Positions 8,878-18,564 of a stretch of DNA of 64,000 bases are shown here, in pieces. How positions within the stretch are numbered: position 1 is the first letter of the stretch; each line of letters opens with the position of its first letter. Source of the DNA: Jiella endophytica (GTDB lineage Bacteria; Pseudomonadota; Alphaproteobacteria; Rhizobiales; Rhizobiaceae); assembly GCF_004519335.1 (NCBI RefSeq), contig NZ_SOZD01000004.1, positions 248,001 to 312,000 of the forward strand. Direction: 5' to 3'. Under the pieces are notes generated by a model. It searched no databases and was not told where the DNA came from. It worked only from the letters and a program-made list of their open reading frames with translations. Made by a program: the position numbers and the translations under genes.

Positions 8878-9318
8878 TCAGGCCTCTTCGCGGCGGTGCC
8901 AGGCAAAGCGGCGGGTGACCGCCTCGGGTAGCACCTCCGGAACGATGCGACGGATGGTGCCGCGGCCGGGCTCGGCGACAGGCTCCTGCGGCGCGGCCGG
9001 GCGGGCTGGCGCGGGGGCGCTGAGGTGCGGCTCGCGTTCGCCGACGTCGAGAAAGCGGATCCCCGCGAACATCGAGCGGCGATAGATCAGCTCGGCCGGG
9101 CGCATCGTCTGCTCGTCGCCGATCCGCATGCGGAATTCCTTCGGCAGATGGACGCTGTCGTCGATGGTGAGCAGCGCGCCCGTCGCCGAAATGTTGCGGA
9201 CAATGCAGTCGAAGGTGGAAAAGCCGTTGTTGAAGACGAGCTTGGCCCGCTTCAACACGCGCATGCGAGGGGCGCCGCGGCGCTCCGCCCCTTCAAATTC
9301 CGGCGCTGTCGCAGTCAT
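8878..9318 (-). CDS. PilZ-domain (c-di-GMP-binding) protein
   Basis: 146 aa. A single PilZ domain occupies about residues 10-100, with both ligand motifs intact: RxxxR in ERRGAPRMR, and NxSxxG in RNISATGALL. The tail is Pro/Ala-rich and then basic (FAWHRREEA). Stand-alone PilZ proteins of this size pass the c-di-GMP signal to motility or envelope partners by protein contact; no partner is evident nearby. The ATG at 9318 is preceded by GGAGGCTTGGAG. A longer frame reaches 9405 without a ribosome site. Confidence 0.9.
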   Translation of the reverse strand: MTATAPEFEGAERRGAPRMRVLKRAKLVFNNGFSTFDCIVRNISATGALLTIDDSVHLPKEFRMRIGDEQTMRPAELIYRRSMFAGIRFLDVGEREPHLSAPAPARPAAPQEPVAEPGRGTIRRIVPEVLPEAVTRRFAWHRREEA

Positions 9319-9423
9319 CTCCAAGCCTCCAGAATCAAACATGCAGGACTGATTGTCGCATCTCCACAGTTTCGAAACCATGAAGCCCGCCAGGAAAATC
9401 GTCATCGTCTCTACAATGGAGAA

Positions 9424-9449
9424 GAGGCGCCGAACTGATCCGGCGCCTC
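9424..9449. other. Nine-bp inverted repeat
   Basis: GAGGCGCCG, an eight-base loop AACTGATC, then CGGCGCCTC: a perfect stem with no following T-run on either strand. It could be a weak terminator or a transcript-stabilising hairpin. It lies in the gene-free stretch 9319-9993, most of the rest of which is the tandem array. Confidence 0.5.
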
Positions 9450-9578
9450 CTCATGGTCTTTGCGACGGCTCTCGCGGCGCCGTTCCGGCAGATCTTCAGC
9501 TCGGACGGAAGCATCGGCAAAGCAGAGCGTGATCGATCGGCGAATCGATCCGCGCCACAGCCCCGGCCGGCCTTGCGG

Positions 9579-9993
9579 CAGGCGCGGCGTCTAGCCTGGC
9601 TGCGAGCCTGATCCACCAGGGCGCCCGCCTTGATCCCCCGCCCGACCGCAGCGGCGCCCCACTCGTGGGGCCGCGAGGACGGGCAGAGGAAAGAGGCCGT
9701 GGATTCGCCGCAGGCGCGGCGTCGAGCTTAGTTGCGCGCCTTGTCAACGAGGGCGCCCGCCTTGATCCCCCGCCCGACCGCAGCGGCGCCCCACTCGTGG
9801 GGCCGCGAGGACGGGCAAAGGAAAGATGCCGTGGATTCGCCGCAGGCGCGGCGTCAAGCTTAGTTGCGCGCCTTGTCGACGAGGGCGCCCGCCTTGATCC
9901 CCCGCCCGACCGCAGCGGCGACCCACTCGTGGGGCCGCGAGGACGGGCAAAGGAAAGATGCCGTGGATCAGAGCGAGGTCGCTGCCTCTGCGA
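9579..9993 (-). repeat. 132-bp tandem array derived from the 3' end of ilvC
   Basis: About three direct units with a period of exactly 132 bp (marker CAGGCGCGGC at 9579, 9711 and 9843), directly downstream of ilvC. Each unit carries a hairpin around CCCCACTCGTGGGG. Units two and three also carry a minus-strand copy of the ilvC terminus reading [12 protein letters not shown]-stop, where the real gene reads [12 protein letters not shown]-stop. The first unit is more diverged at this point. The true ilvC end lies 134 bp beyond the last copy. The array therefore arose by duplication of the ilvC 3' end with its downstream hairpin. No protein-coding role is apparent. Confidence 0.85.
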
Positions 9994-11726
<1,733 letters not shown>

Positions 11727-11731
11727 CAGTA

Positions 11732-11749
11732 CCGTACCGTACGTTACGG
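11732..11749. promoter_or_regulatory. Palindromic operator candidate for the TetR regulator
   Basis: CCGTACCGTACGTTACGG: eight of nine base pairs are symmetric. It lies 6-23 bases before the tetR start codon, where a bound dimer would block initiation of the tetR-ilvC transcript. Confidence 0.6.
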
Positions 11750-11817
11750 CCGATGCCTCTATCGGCTCCGGCGGATGAACGCAATAGGCGATATTCGCCG
11801 ATCGCGCGCGGCTACAG

Positions 11818-11912
11818 CATCGGCCCGAAAACCGGAATCGATTTTCGGGAAGCACGATGTGTCGAATCAAAGAGATAGTGCGCGGGGCGTCCGATCTGAC
11901 GCAAGGCGCGCT
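11818..11912 (+). repeat. Dispersed hairpin repeat, family C, copy 3
   Basis: CATCGGCCCGAAAACCGG, then AATCGATTTTCGGGAAGCAC, and a terminal GCGTC-CGATCT-GACGC hairpin. It ends at the stop codon of the DnaB-like gene, so it could act as that gene's 3' structure. Confidence 0.8.
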
Positions 11913-12627
11913 AAGACACTGCGCCGATCGCCTGCAGCCGCATCTGCCCGTCATGGAGGAAGCAGGCGTGGGAGAACAGCCCGAGATCCACCGGATTGGG
12001 CAGGCGGATATCCGCAAGACCCGGAAGCGAGCCGCCATGCGCCTCGAACGCCCGGTCGACCTGCGAGATGGCGACGATCGTCACCCCGGCCGCCCGCGCG
12101 AATTCGCCGAGATCGCGAACCTGAACACAAAGGTCGGGATTGCTGCGGCGCTGGTCGAGGAGTTGCAGATAGTCGATGACCGCAAGGGCGCCGCGGCGGG
12201 ACGTCTCGAGCCGGGAGATGACGTGGCCGGCGGAGATCTCGTCCGACGTGTCGATGGCGAAACGCTGGGCGGGCGGATCGACGCGCAGATCGGCGAGCCT
12301 TTTCAAGAGCCCCGCTTGGGTCTCCTCCAGCGAAAAGAAGACGGCGTCGCGCCCTGCCCGCGCCGCAGCGGCGGCGAGTTCGAGACCCAGAAGCGTCTTG
12401 CCATGGCCAGGGCGGGCGGCAAGAAGCAGGAAATCGCCCGGGGCGAACTCGGACAAAAGCCGCGCCCCGACATTCTGGCGCGCGGACAAATGGGCGAGCA
12501 TGCTCCAGCTTGGCTGGCCCTCGCGCCGGGCGATCCGGTCGAGCGCTTCGGCAAGCGGAATTTTCGCTTCACGGGACAGAAGCCGGGCCTGACGTTTCAG
12601 GCGGTAGATCGGCAGAGAGAGTTTCAT
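11911..12627 (-). CDS. DnaB-type helicase core ATPase, truncated stand-alone form
   Basis: 238 aa. A RecA-fold core of replicative DnaB without the N-terminal primase-binding domain (full DnaB is about 450-500 aa). Walker A is ARPGHGKT, about residues 70-77. Walker B is LAVIDYLQLL, nearly identical to DnaB. Motif H3 is TIVAISQVDRAFE. A short basic N-terminal element (LKRQARLLSREAKIPLAEAL, then IARREGQPSWSML) resembles the small helical module seen at the start of some glyoxalase-like proteins. The C-terminus stops soon after H3, so motif H4 and much of the hexamer surface are shortened. It may be a decayed or repurposed helicase; its function is not known to me. Confidence 0.75.
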   Translation of the reverse strand: MKLSLPIYRLKRQARLLSREAKIPLAEALDRIARREGQPSWSMLAHLSARQNVGARLLSEFAPGDFLLLAARPGHGKTLLGLELAAAAARAGRDAVFFSLEETQAGLLKRLADLRVDPPAQRFAIDTSDEISAGHVISRLETSRRGALAVIDYLQLLDQRRSNPDLCVQVRDLGEFARAAGVTIVAISQVDRAFEAHGGSLPGLADIRLPNPVDLGLFSHACFLHDGQMRLQAIGAVS

Positions 12628-12890
12628 CGGCAGCCTCCTCGCCCGAGCCGATTGCGCAATCCCTCCTCATGCGTGCTCGAACGAAAGACGTCTCGACGAT
12701 GAAATGGCCCCGCACGACTGGTGCTTTCCCGACTGGAGGGGGGTGGCCCGGGCAAGGCCTTCGACACATCTTTAGCCACGGCAGGTGGGCCATGCAACAT
12801 GGCCGCAGATCCGAGCCGACCCGCGAACGAAACCGGCCGGCGGTCGCTCTGCCCGCATCATGCCCGACCCGATACGAAGGAATCCCGTCA

Positions 12891-13913
12891 ATGGCCAAGA
12901 ATCGCCGCTTCGTCCTCGCCTCCCGCCCGAAAGGTGCGCCGACGCCGGAGAATTTCCGCTTCGAGACGGTGGAGACGCCGGTGCCCGGCGACGGCGAGGT
13001 GCTGATCCGCAACCGCTTCCTCTCCCTCGATCCCTATATGCGCGGACGGATGAGCGACGCCAAATCCTATGCGACGCCGGTGGAGATCGACGCCGTCATG
13101 GGCGGCGGCACGGTCGGCGTCGTCAAAGCCTCGAACAACCCGAGATTCTCTGAGGGCGACCTCGTCCTCGCCCAGGGCGGCTGGCAGGATTTCTCGCTGT
13201 CCAACGGGCGCGACCTGAGGAAGCTGCCGCCTGAACTGGACCATCCCTCCTACGCCCTCTCGATCCTCGGCATGCCGGGCTTCACCGCCTGGCACGGGCT
13301 CCTGAAGATCGGCGAGCCGAAGGCGGGCGAGACAGTCGTCGTCGCGGCGGCAAGCGGCCCGGTCGGCTCGATCGTCGGACAGATCGCCAGGCTGAAGGGC
13401 GCGAAGGTGATCGGCATCGCCGGCGGGCCGAAGAAGTGCCGGACCGTCGTCGAGACCTTCGGCTTCGACGCCTGCCTCGACCACAAGGATCCTGGCTTTG
13501 CCGAAAAGCTGAAGCAGGCGGTGCCGGACGGCATCGACGTGTATTACGAAAATGTCGGCGGCAAGGTGTTCGACGCGGTGCTGCCGCTGCTCAACGTCCA
13601 TGCAAGGGTGCCGGTCTGCGGCCTCATCGCCAGCTACAACGCCACCGGCCTGCCGGACGGCCCGGACCGGCTGCCGCTGCTCGCCGGCATCCTTTTGCGC
13701 CAGCGCATCCGCATGCAGGGCTTCATCATTTCCGACCACTATGCCGGCGAGTTCGCCGATTTCGAGCGCGACATGGCCGGCTGGGTGAAGGCAGGCGAGG
13801 TGAAGATCATCGAGGACGTCGTCGACGGGCTCGAAAATGCCCCGGACGCCTTCATTGGGCTTCTGGAAGGCAAGAACTTCGGCAAGCTGGTGGTGAGGAT
13901 CGGCGAGGATTGA
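12891..13913 (+). CDS. NADP-dependent MDR oxidoreductase (alkenal/curcumin reductase type)
   Basis: 340 aa. A zinc-independent medium-chain reductase: NRFLSLDPYMRGRM is the family signature near residues 45-58. The cofactor site is AAASGPVGSIVGQIARLKGA, with IGIAGGPKKC after it, as in CurA/leukotriene B4 dehydrogenase-like enzymes that reduce alpha,beta-unsaturated carbonyls. AAGGA lies about 10 bases before the ATG. It is transcribed divergently from the DnaB-like gene across a 263-base gap with no recognisable operator. Probably monocistronic. Confidence 0.9.
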   Translation: MAKNRRFVLASRPKGAPTPENFRFETVETPVPGDGEVLIRNRFLSLDPYMRGRMSDAKSYATPVEIDAVMGGGTVGVVKASNNPRFSEGDLVLAQGGWQDFSLSNGRDLRKLPPELDHPSYALSILGMPGFTAWHGLLKIGEPKAGETVVVAAASGPVGSIVGQIARLKGAKVIGIAGGPKKCRTVVETFGFDACLDHKDPGFAEKLKQAVPDGIDVYYENVGGKVFDAVLPLLNVHARVPVCGLIASYNATGLPDGPDRLPLLAGILLRQRIRMQGFIISDHYAGEFADFERDMAGWVKAGEVKIIEDVVDGLENAPDAFIGLLEGKNFGKLVVRIGED

Positions 13914-14111
13914 GTCGCGTTCGCCGATGCGGCGACGTTCGGCTCGACGAGCCCGGCACGCCAGCGTGAACGCACAGCGATCGGTGCGGCGAGCCACGGT
14001 GGTCCGGCGCAACCAATGACGGCAGGTGTCAATTTGCCACCCTTTCCCTTGACCGGCAGACTGATCGCAACCATCCTTCCGATCCGTGCCGACGAACCGA
14101 GCGGTGAAACA

Positions 14112-14468
14112 ATGGCCCAGTCCGTCAAACTCTCCGATGAAACCATGGCCCTCATTCGCCGCGAGGCCGAGCTGCAGAGCCGCTCCGTCGCCGGCCAGAT
14201 CACCCACTGGGTGAAGCTCGGCCGGGCAATCGAGCAGTCCGGCGCCTACGACAATGCCCGGATCGTCGCGGCGCTCGAAGGCCGCCTCGACACGATTGAA
14301 CTCAGTCAAGAGGAAGAGGCCGCCTGGCTCGACGCCTTTACGGAGACGATGGGTCAGCCTTCCGAAAGCGAGAAGGCCTTTTTCGCAAAGCGCCGGTCTC
14401 TCGGGCGCGGCGTCGGGCTCGATGCCGGCGGCAATCTCGTCCACGCGGCGGCTCCTACCACTCCATGA
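14112..14468 (+). CDS. ParD-like antitoxin
   Basis: 118 aa. The N-terminal half (VKLSDETMALIRREAELQSR, then SVAGQITHWVKLGRAIEQS) fits the ribbon-helix-helix ParD-like antitoxin family: a beta-strand followed by helices for operator binding. The C-terminal half (LSQEEEAAWLDAFTETMG and onwards) is the presumed toxin-binding tail. The start overlaps nothing; the stop overlaps the zeta-toxin start by four bases (ATGA). Like other antitoxins it probably represses its own operon as a dimer. Confidence 0.85.
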   Translation: MAQSVKLSDETMALIRREAELQSRSVAGQITHWVKLGRAIEQSGAYDNARIVAALEGRLDTIELSQEEEAAWLDAFTETMGQPSESEKAFFAKRRSLGRGVGLDAGGNLVHAAAPTTP

Positions 14469-15052
14469 GGCCGACCCTCGTGCTTCTCGCCGGACCGAAC
14501 GGCGCCGGCAAGTCGACCCTCTACGAGACCCGAGTGGCGCCGAGCTTCGCGGGTCCCTTCATCAATGCCGACCTCATTCAGCGGGACGAACTCGAAGACC
14601 CGTCGATGCAGGCGGCCTACAAGGCCGCCGAGATCGCTGCGGACCGCCGCGACGAGAAACTCAAGAAACGGGGGAGCTTCGCGACCGAGACGGTCTTCTC
14701 TCACCCCTCGAAGCTGGAGCTGATCCGAAGGGCCCGTGATTGCGACTTCCTCGTCGTGTTGATGCATGTCGGAATTGCCGGCGCGGACCTCTCTGTCGAG
14801 CGCGTGAAGGGCCGCACCGAAGAAGGCGGCCACGACGTGCCCGAAGCCAAGATCAGGGCACGATACGATCGCGGCGGGCCGCTCATCCGGGAAGCCGTCC
14901 TTCTCGCCGACAGAGGCATGGTGTTCGACAACTCGGCACTCAACGCACCGCCGAGACGTCTCCTCGTGTTCAGGCGCGGCCATCTCGCCCAGGCGGATGC
15001 GACCCTGCCCGACTGGGTGCTGGCGATCTACGACAAGGATCTGCGCTACTAA
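14465..15052 (+). CDS. Zeta-toxin-family kinase
   Basis: 195 aa. P-loop LLAGPNGAGKSTLYETR at residues about 7-23. Then FINADLIQRDE, in the position of the substrate-binding Asp, and SFATETVFSHPSKLELIRRA, the lid region of zeta kinases. Zeta toxins phosphorylate UDP-N-acetylglucosamine and so block wall synthesis. Overlap with the upstream ParD-like gene supports a toxin-antitoxin pair. The usual zeta partner is epsilon; here the antitoxin is of the ParD-like fold. Confidence 0.87.
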   Translation: MRPTLVLLAGPNGAGKSTLYETRVAPSFAGPFINADLIQRDELEDPSMQAAYKAAEIAADRRDEKLKKRGSFATETVFSHPSKLELIRRARDCDFLVVLMHVGIAGADLSVERVKGRTEEGGHDVPEAKIRARYDRGGPLIREAVLLADRGMVFDNSALNAPPRRLLVFRRGHLAQADATLPDWVLAIYDKDLRY

Positions 15053-15143
15053 GCGCCCCATTGCCTCGAACGGCGGGTTGGCGCCCGCGCCGGCCACGAA
15101 GTTATCGAGCCTGGTCGCCAGCGGGTGGCTGGTCCGGCAGCTT

Positions 15144-15890
15144 TCACACCGCCTGGCCGCAGGCCCGGCGGAAGCGCCTGATCGTCTCGGCCATGCCGTA
15201 TTCCAGCGCATCCGCCGTCAGGCCGTGGCCGATCGAGACTTCGGCGAGGGCGGGAATGCGCTCGACCAAGGGCGGCAGGTTGGCGACGGTGAGGTCGTGG
15301 CCGGCATTGACCCCGAGCCCGAGGGACAGCGCCGCATCCGCGGCCGCGCCGAGCCTGTCGATCTCCGCCTCGGCGGCGCGCGGATCGTCATGGGTGCCGC
15401 CATAGGGGCCGGTATAGAGCTCGACCCGGTCGCAGCCGGTCGCGGCGGCGGCCGGCATCGCCCGGGGGTCGGCGTCGGCGAAGAGCGAGACCCGGGCCCC
15501 CTCGCCCTTCAGCCGCTCGACGATCGGCCGCAGGAACGCGCCCCGGCGCTCGAAATCCCAGCCGTGGTCGGAAGTCGGCTGCGAGGGATCGTCGGGGACG
15601 AGGGTCACCTGTTCGGGCTTTGCCGCCGAGACGAGGGCGAGGAACTCGATCGACGGGTAGCCTTCGATGTTGAACTCGGCCTCGGGAAACTCCTCGTCGA
15701 TGAGGGAGCGGATCGCCGGCAGGTCGGAAAAGCGGATATGCCGCTGATCGGGGCGCGGATGCACCGTCAGCCCGTGGGCGCCGGCGGCAAGCGCGATGCG
15801 GCCAAGGCCGGTGACCGAGGGCCAGGGCAAATCGCGCCGGTTGCGCAGCATGGCGACCGCATTGAGATTGACCGAAAGCTCGACCGTCAT
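15144..15890 (-). CDS. pdxJ: Pyridoxine 5'-phosphate synthase
   Basis: 248 aa TIM barrel that condenses 3-amino-2-oxopropyl phosphate with deoxyxylulose 5-phosphate in vitamin B6 synthesis. Signatures: [32 protein letters not shown] (active-site His and phosphate-binding Arg), FNIEGYPS (catalytic Glu) and [14 protein letters not shown], then [17 protein letters not shown] lies about 11 bases upstream of the ATG. It is divergent from the four-repeat protein gene. Confidence 0.96.
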   Translation of the reverse strand: MTVELSVNLNAVAMLRNRRDLPWPSVTGLGRIALAAGAHGLTVHPRPDQRHIRFSDLPAIRSLIDEEFPEAEFNIEGYPSIEFLALVSAAKPEQVTLVPDDPSQPTSDHGWDFERRGAFLRPIVERLKGEGARVSLFADADPRAMPAAAATGCDRVELYTGPYGGTHDDPRAAEAEIDRLGAAADAALSLGLGVNAGHDLTVANLPPLVERIPALAEVSIGHGLTADALEYGMAETIRRFRRACGQAV

Positions 15891-16127
15891 CGCTGAAAAG
15901 ATCCTCTCCTGCCCTTTGCGGTGCCCGCGTCCATCCCATGCACCGCCGAGCGACGCAACCGAAAGGGCGGCACCGGAACGAAGGGCCAATCGGGCGAACA
16001 TTTTTCACCCGCCCGCCATGGCAAGGGACAGCGCAAAAAAACTTGCTTTGACGCCCTGCGCGGTTGACTTCCGGCCCGGTCCCCCTTCCTTCCTTGGCCT
16101 GCACGAAATTCCCGGGAGGAAGATTGC

Positions 16128-18257
16128 ATGGGCGGTTCGAACTTCATTCCGATCGTCGTGGCGCTGGTCGTCGGCCTGTTCATCGGCTGGCTGCTCGGCC
16201 CCGACGTCGACGACGTCAGCGACAATGTCGACAAGCAGATCGCGTCCCTCAAGGAGCCGATCGATGCGACTCGGACCGACGTCCAGTCGGTTTCCGACAC
16301 GGTGTCGAGCAAGCTCGACGAAACCGGCAAGAGCGTCACCGATGCCCTCGCCGGCCTGAAGCAGCAGCTCGACCAGATCGGCCAGACCGTCGAGACCAAG
16401 ACGGACCAGATCTCGCAGGCGGTGCAGCCGAAGGACGGCGGCGACAAGACCAGCCAGGGGATCGAAGAGCTGAAGGCCGAGATCGCCAAGCTGCAGGAAA
16501 GCGTGTCGGGCCTGTCGAGCAGCGGCGGCCAGAGCGGCGCATCGGGCGGCGCGTCGGGCGGCGGCGACATGGCCTCGCTGGTCGAGTCGGTCGGGCCGAC
16601 CGGCGCGGTCCTTTTGGCCGGGCAGTCGGCGATCTTCGGCTCGAGCCGGATCCAGGTTTCCGAGGTGTCCGACGGCAGCGCCAAGATCGCCGCCGGCGAC
16701 GGCGAGGCGAAGGACGTCAAGGCGGGCGACAGTGTCGATGTCGGCGACGGCTGCTCGGTGACGCTGTCCGGCGCAGCGTCCGGTGCAGTATTCCTGTCGT
16801 CGAAAGGCTGCGAGGGCGGCAAGGCCGCTTCGGGTGGTGAGGACGCCTCGAAGGGCGGCGGCCAGCAGGCCGCGGCCGCAGGCGGCAGCAGCTCCGGCGG
16901 CGGCAATGACGGCGCCGGCCAGGGCGCCGCCGCAGCAGCGGCGACTGGCGAGGCGGAAGGCCAGTCCGGCGGCGAGCAGAGCGGCCAGGCGGGCCAGAGC
17001 GGCGAGCAGACATCCGCGCAGGGCGGGCAGCAGCAGGCGGCTACGTCCGGCCAGCAGGGCTCCTCTGAGGGCGGCAGCGGCTCCGGCGGCAATAGCGGTC
17101 CGGTGCCGGTGGGCGGCGTCGCGACCTTCGGCGACACCAAGGTCTTCGTTTCGGGGATCACCGACGACGGCGCCATGCTGATGGTCGTCGGCGGCGACCG
17201 CCAGGAGGTCAAGACCGGTTCGAGCATCGATGCCGGCAATGGCTGCAGCATCACGCTGGACAAGGTCGGCGACAATGGTGCCAGCCTGTCGAGCAAGGGC
17301 TGCGACGGCAGCCAGTCCGGCGAGGCGCAGAAGTCGGGCGAGGCGCAGAAGTCCGGTCAGTCCGGCGGCGGCAGCTCCGGCGACAAGGCCGCGGCGGCTC
17401 CGGCTTCGGGCTCAGGCAGCGAAAAGGGTGCGGCGTCGGGCCAGTCCTCGGGCGAACAGCCTGCGGGTGACAGTGGCTCCGCCGGCGGCCAGGCCGCGGC
17501 GGGCGGCAGCCAGGCCGCGGCGGGCGGCGGCGACCAGTCGTCCTCCGGCGACAGCTTCGGCGCCGGCCAGACCGCGGTGTTCGGCGAAAATCGCATCTTC
17601 GTCTCGGGCGTCGAGGACAATGCCGCGACGCTCTTCGTCGTCGGCGGCAAGGGCCGCCAGAGCGTCGAAGTCGGCAAGAGCGTCGACGTCGGCAATGGCT
17701 GCTCGGTGACGCTCGATGCCGTCGAGGACGGCCAGGCGAAGCTTTCGGCAGAAGGCTGCGACGGCAGCGGCCAGGCGGCTTCCGGCGGGTCTGCGGACCA
17801 GCAGCAGTCGCAGCGGCCGGCGGCGAGCGAAGAGAAGGCGCAGCCGGCAGAAGGCGAAGAGAAGTCGTCTGGCGAAGGCGACGCTGCGGGTGGCTCGAAC
17901 GACGCGGCCGCGCAGCAGCCGGCAGAGGCCGAGAGCGGGCAGTCTTCCGGCGAGCAAAACGCCCAGTCCGGCGGCGAGACGGCCGCCCCGGCCAAGGAGC
18001 CGGCATCGAGCGATGCCGCCGCGTCCGACGCCTCCGGCGGGTCCGACGAAGGCACCGCCACCGGCCAGACCAAGACCTTCGGCGATCACAAGGTGTTCGT
18101 CTCGGCGGTCTCCGACAAGGGCGCGACCCTCTACATCGTCGGCAAGGGCCGCGAGGAAGTCGCCAGCGGCAAGTCTGTCGATCTCGGCGGCGGCTGCTCG
18201 GTGAAGGTCGACAAGACCGACGGCGAGAGCGCGATGCTGTCTGCCTCCGGCTGCTGA
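16128..18257 (+). CDS. Membrane-anchored protein with four paired-cysteine repeat domains (unrecognised)
   Basis: 709 aa. One membrane segment (residues 6-24) with no signal-peptidase site, so the rest is probably periplasmic. Residues about 28-127 are helical and heptad-like, predicted coiled coil. Then come four copies of a domain of about 65 residues (about 164-228, 330-392, 479-544, 646-709) separated by Gly/Ser/Ala/Gln-rich linkers of about 85-105 residues. Consensus elements: FG.....FVSGV.D, then LFVVGG....V..G.SVDVGNGCSVTLD and, at the end, LSSKGC. Every copy has two Cys exactly 19 apart (209/228, 373/392, 525/544, 690/709), and the last is the final residue. I recognise no known family. 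GGAGGAAG precedes the ATG. Confidence 0.85.
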   Translation: MGGSNFIPIVVALVVGLFIGWLLGPDVDDVSDNVDKQIASLKEPIDATRTDVQSVSDTVSSKLDETGKSVTDALAGLKQQLDQIGQTVETKTDQISQAVQPKDGGDKTSQGIEELKAEIAKLQESVSGLSSSGGQSGASGGASGGGDMASLVESVGPTGAVLLAGQSAIFGSSRIQVSEVSDGSAKIAAGDGEAKDVKAGDSVDVGDGCSVTLSGAASGAVFLSSKGCEGGKAASGGEDASKGGGQQAAAAGGSSSGGGNDGAGQGAAAAAATGEAEGQSGGEQSGQAGQSGEQTSAQGGQQQAATSGQQGSSEGGSGSGGNSGPVPVGGVATFGDTKVFVSGITDDGAMLMVVGGDRQEVKTGSSIDAGNGCSITLDKVGDNGASLSSKGCDGSQSGEAQKSGEAQKSGQSGGGSSGDKAAAAPASGSGSEKGAASGQSSGEQPAGDSGSAGGQAAAGGSQAAAGGGDQSSSGDSFGAGQTAVFGENRIFVSGVEDNAATLFVVGGKGRQSVEVGKSVDVGNGCSVTLDAVEDGQAKLSAEGCDGSGQAASGGSADQQQSQRPAASEEKAQPAEGEEKSSGEGDAAGGSNDAAAQQPAEAESGQSSGEQNAQSGGETAAPAKEPASSDAAASDASGGSDEGTATGQTKTFGDHKVFVSAVSDKGATLYIVGKGREEVASGKSVDLGGGCSVKVDKTDGESAMLSASGC

Positions 18258-18284
18258 CCCTTCGGCAGGATGTTTGCAAGCGGC

Positions 18285-18317
18285 GGGCGCGGTCTTTTCC
18301 GGATCGCGCCCGTTTTG
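18285..18317 (+). terminator. Intrinsic terminator of the four-repeat gene
   Basis: CGGGCGCG (18285-18292), a 13-base loop, CGCGCCCG (18306-18313), then TTTT. It begins 28 bases after the stop codon. Confidence 0.65.
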
Positions 18318-18392
18318 CGTTCGTGACCGTCGATGTGGCGATGTGCGCCGACAGCATCCATCCGAGCGCGCTCGCGCCGAGCCGCGACCTGC

Positions 18393-18409
18393 TGCACAGT
18401 ATCTGTGCA
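18393..18409. promoter_or_regulatory. NtrC-like palindrome upstream of amiC
   Basis: TGCACAGTATCTGTGCA: a perfect 7-bp dyad around TAT, matching TGCAC-N7-GTGCA, the layout of NtrC sites. It lies 172 bases before the amiC start. I do not find a convincing sigma-54 -24/-12 pair nearby. Nitrogen control would suit an amide-hydrolysis operon. Confidence 0.5.
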
Positions 18410-18441
18410 AAGGAAAATCTGATCACGGATTGACAGAGAGG

Positions 18442-18486
18442 GTGCGCCTGATAGTCTCGGCGGCACATACCGGCGATGACCGCCGG
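18442..18486 (+). promoter_or_regulatory. Two leader hairpins, possible ANTAR target
   Basis: Hairpin one (18442-18466): GTGCGCCTG and TCGGCGGCAC enclose the hexaloop ATAGTC, with A at loop position 1 and G at position 4 as in ANTAR targets; the stem has one mismatch and one bulge. Hairpin two (18470-18486): CCGGCG/CGCCGG around ATGAC, a five-base loop, so the double-hexaloop consensus is only half met. The terminator starts ten bases later. The site works only if transcription begins before 18442. Confidence 0.4.
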
Positions 18487-18495
18487 CGGCATTCG

Positions 18496-18547
18496 AGCCC
18501 CGTTTGGCTGCGGCGTCCCCGGACGTCGCAGCCAAACGGGGCTTTTT
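18496..18547 (+). terminator. Strong intrinsic terminator in the amiC leader
   Basis: AGCCCCGTTTGGCTGCG (18496-18512) pairs over all 17 bases with 18527-18543. The loop can close further (CGTC/GACG), and the stem runs into TTTTT (18543-18547). It ends 17 bases before the amiC GTG, so it would stop transcription of the amide operon unless antiterminated. Confidence 0.85.
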
Positions 18548-18564
18548 CGTTCAGGGAACTCCAA

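Noticed and set aside
9335-9616. Minus-strand open frame of 93 codons upstream of the PilZ gene
   Set aside because: Overlaps the hairpin and PilZ leader; composition is that of non-coding high-GC DNA and nothing recognisable is encoded.
9579-9993. CRISPR-like regular repeat
   Set aside because: Units are directly adjacent, 132 bp long, share sequence with ilvC and have no unique spacers; no cas gene is near.
18429-18460. Sigma-70 promoter TTGACA at 18430 for amiC
   Set aside because: No acceptable -10 at 16-18 bases, and it would start transcription after the first leader hairpin.
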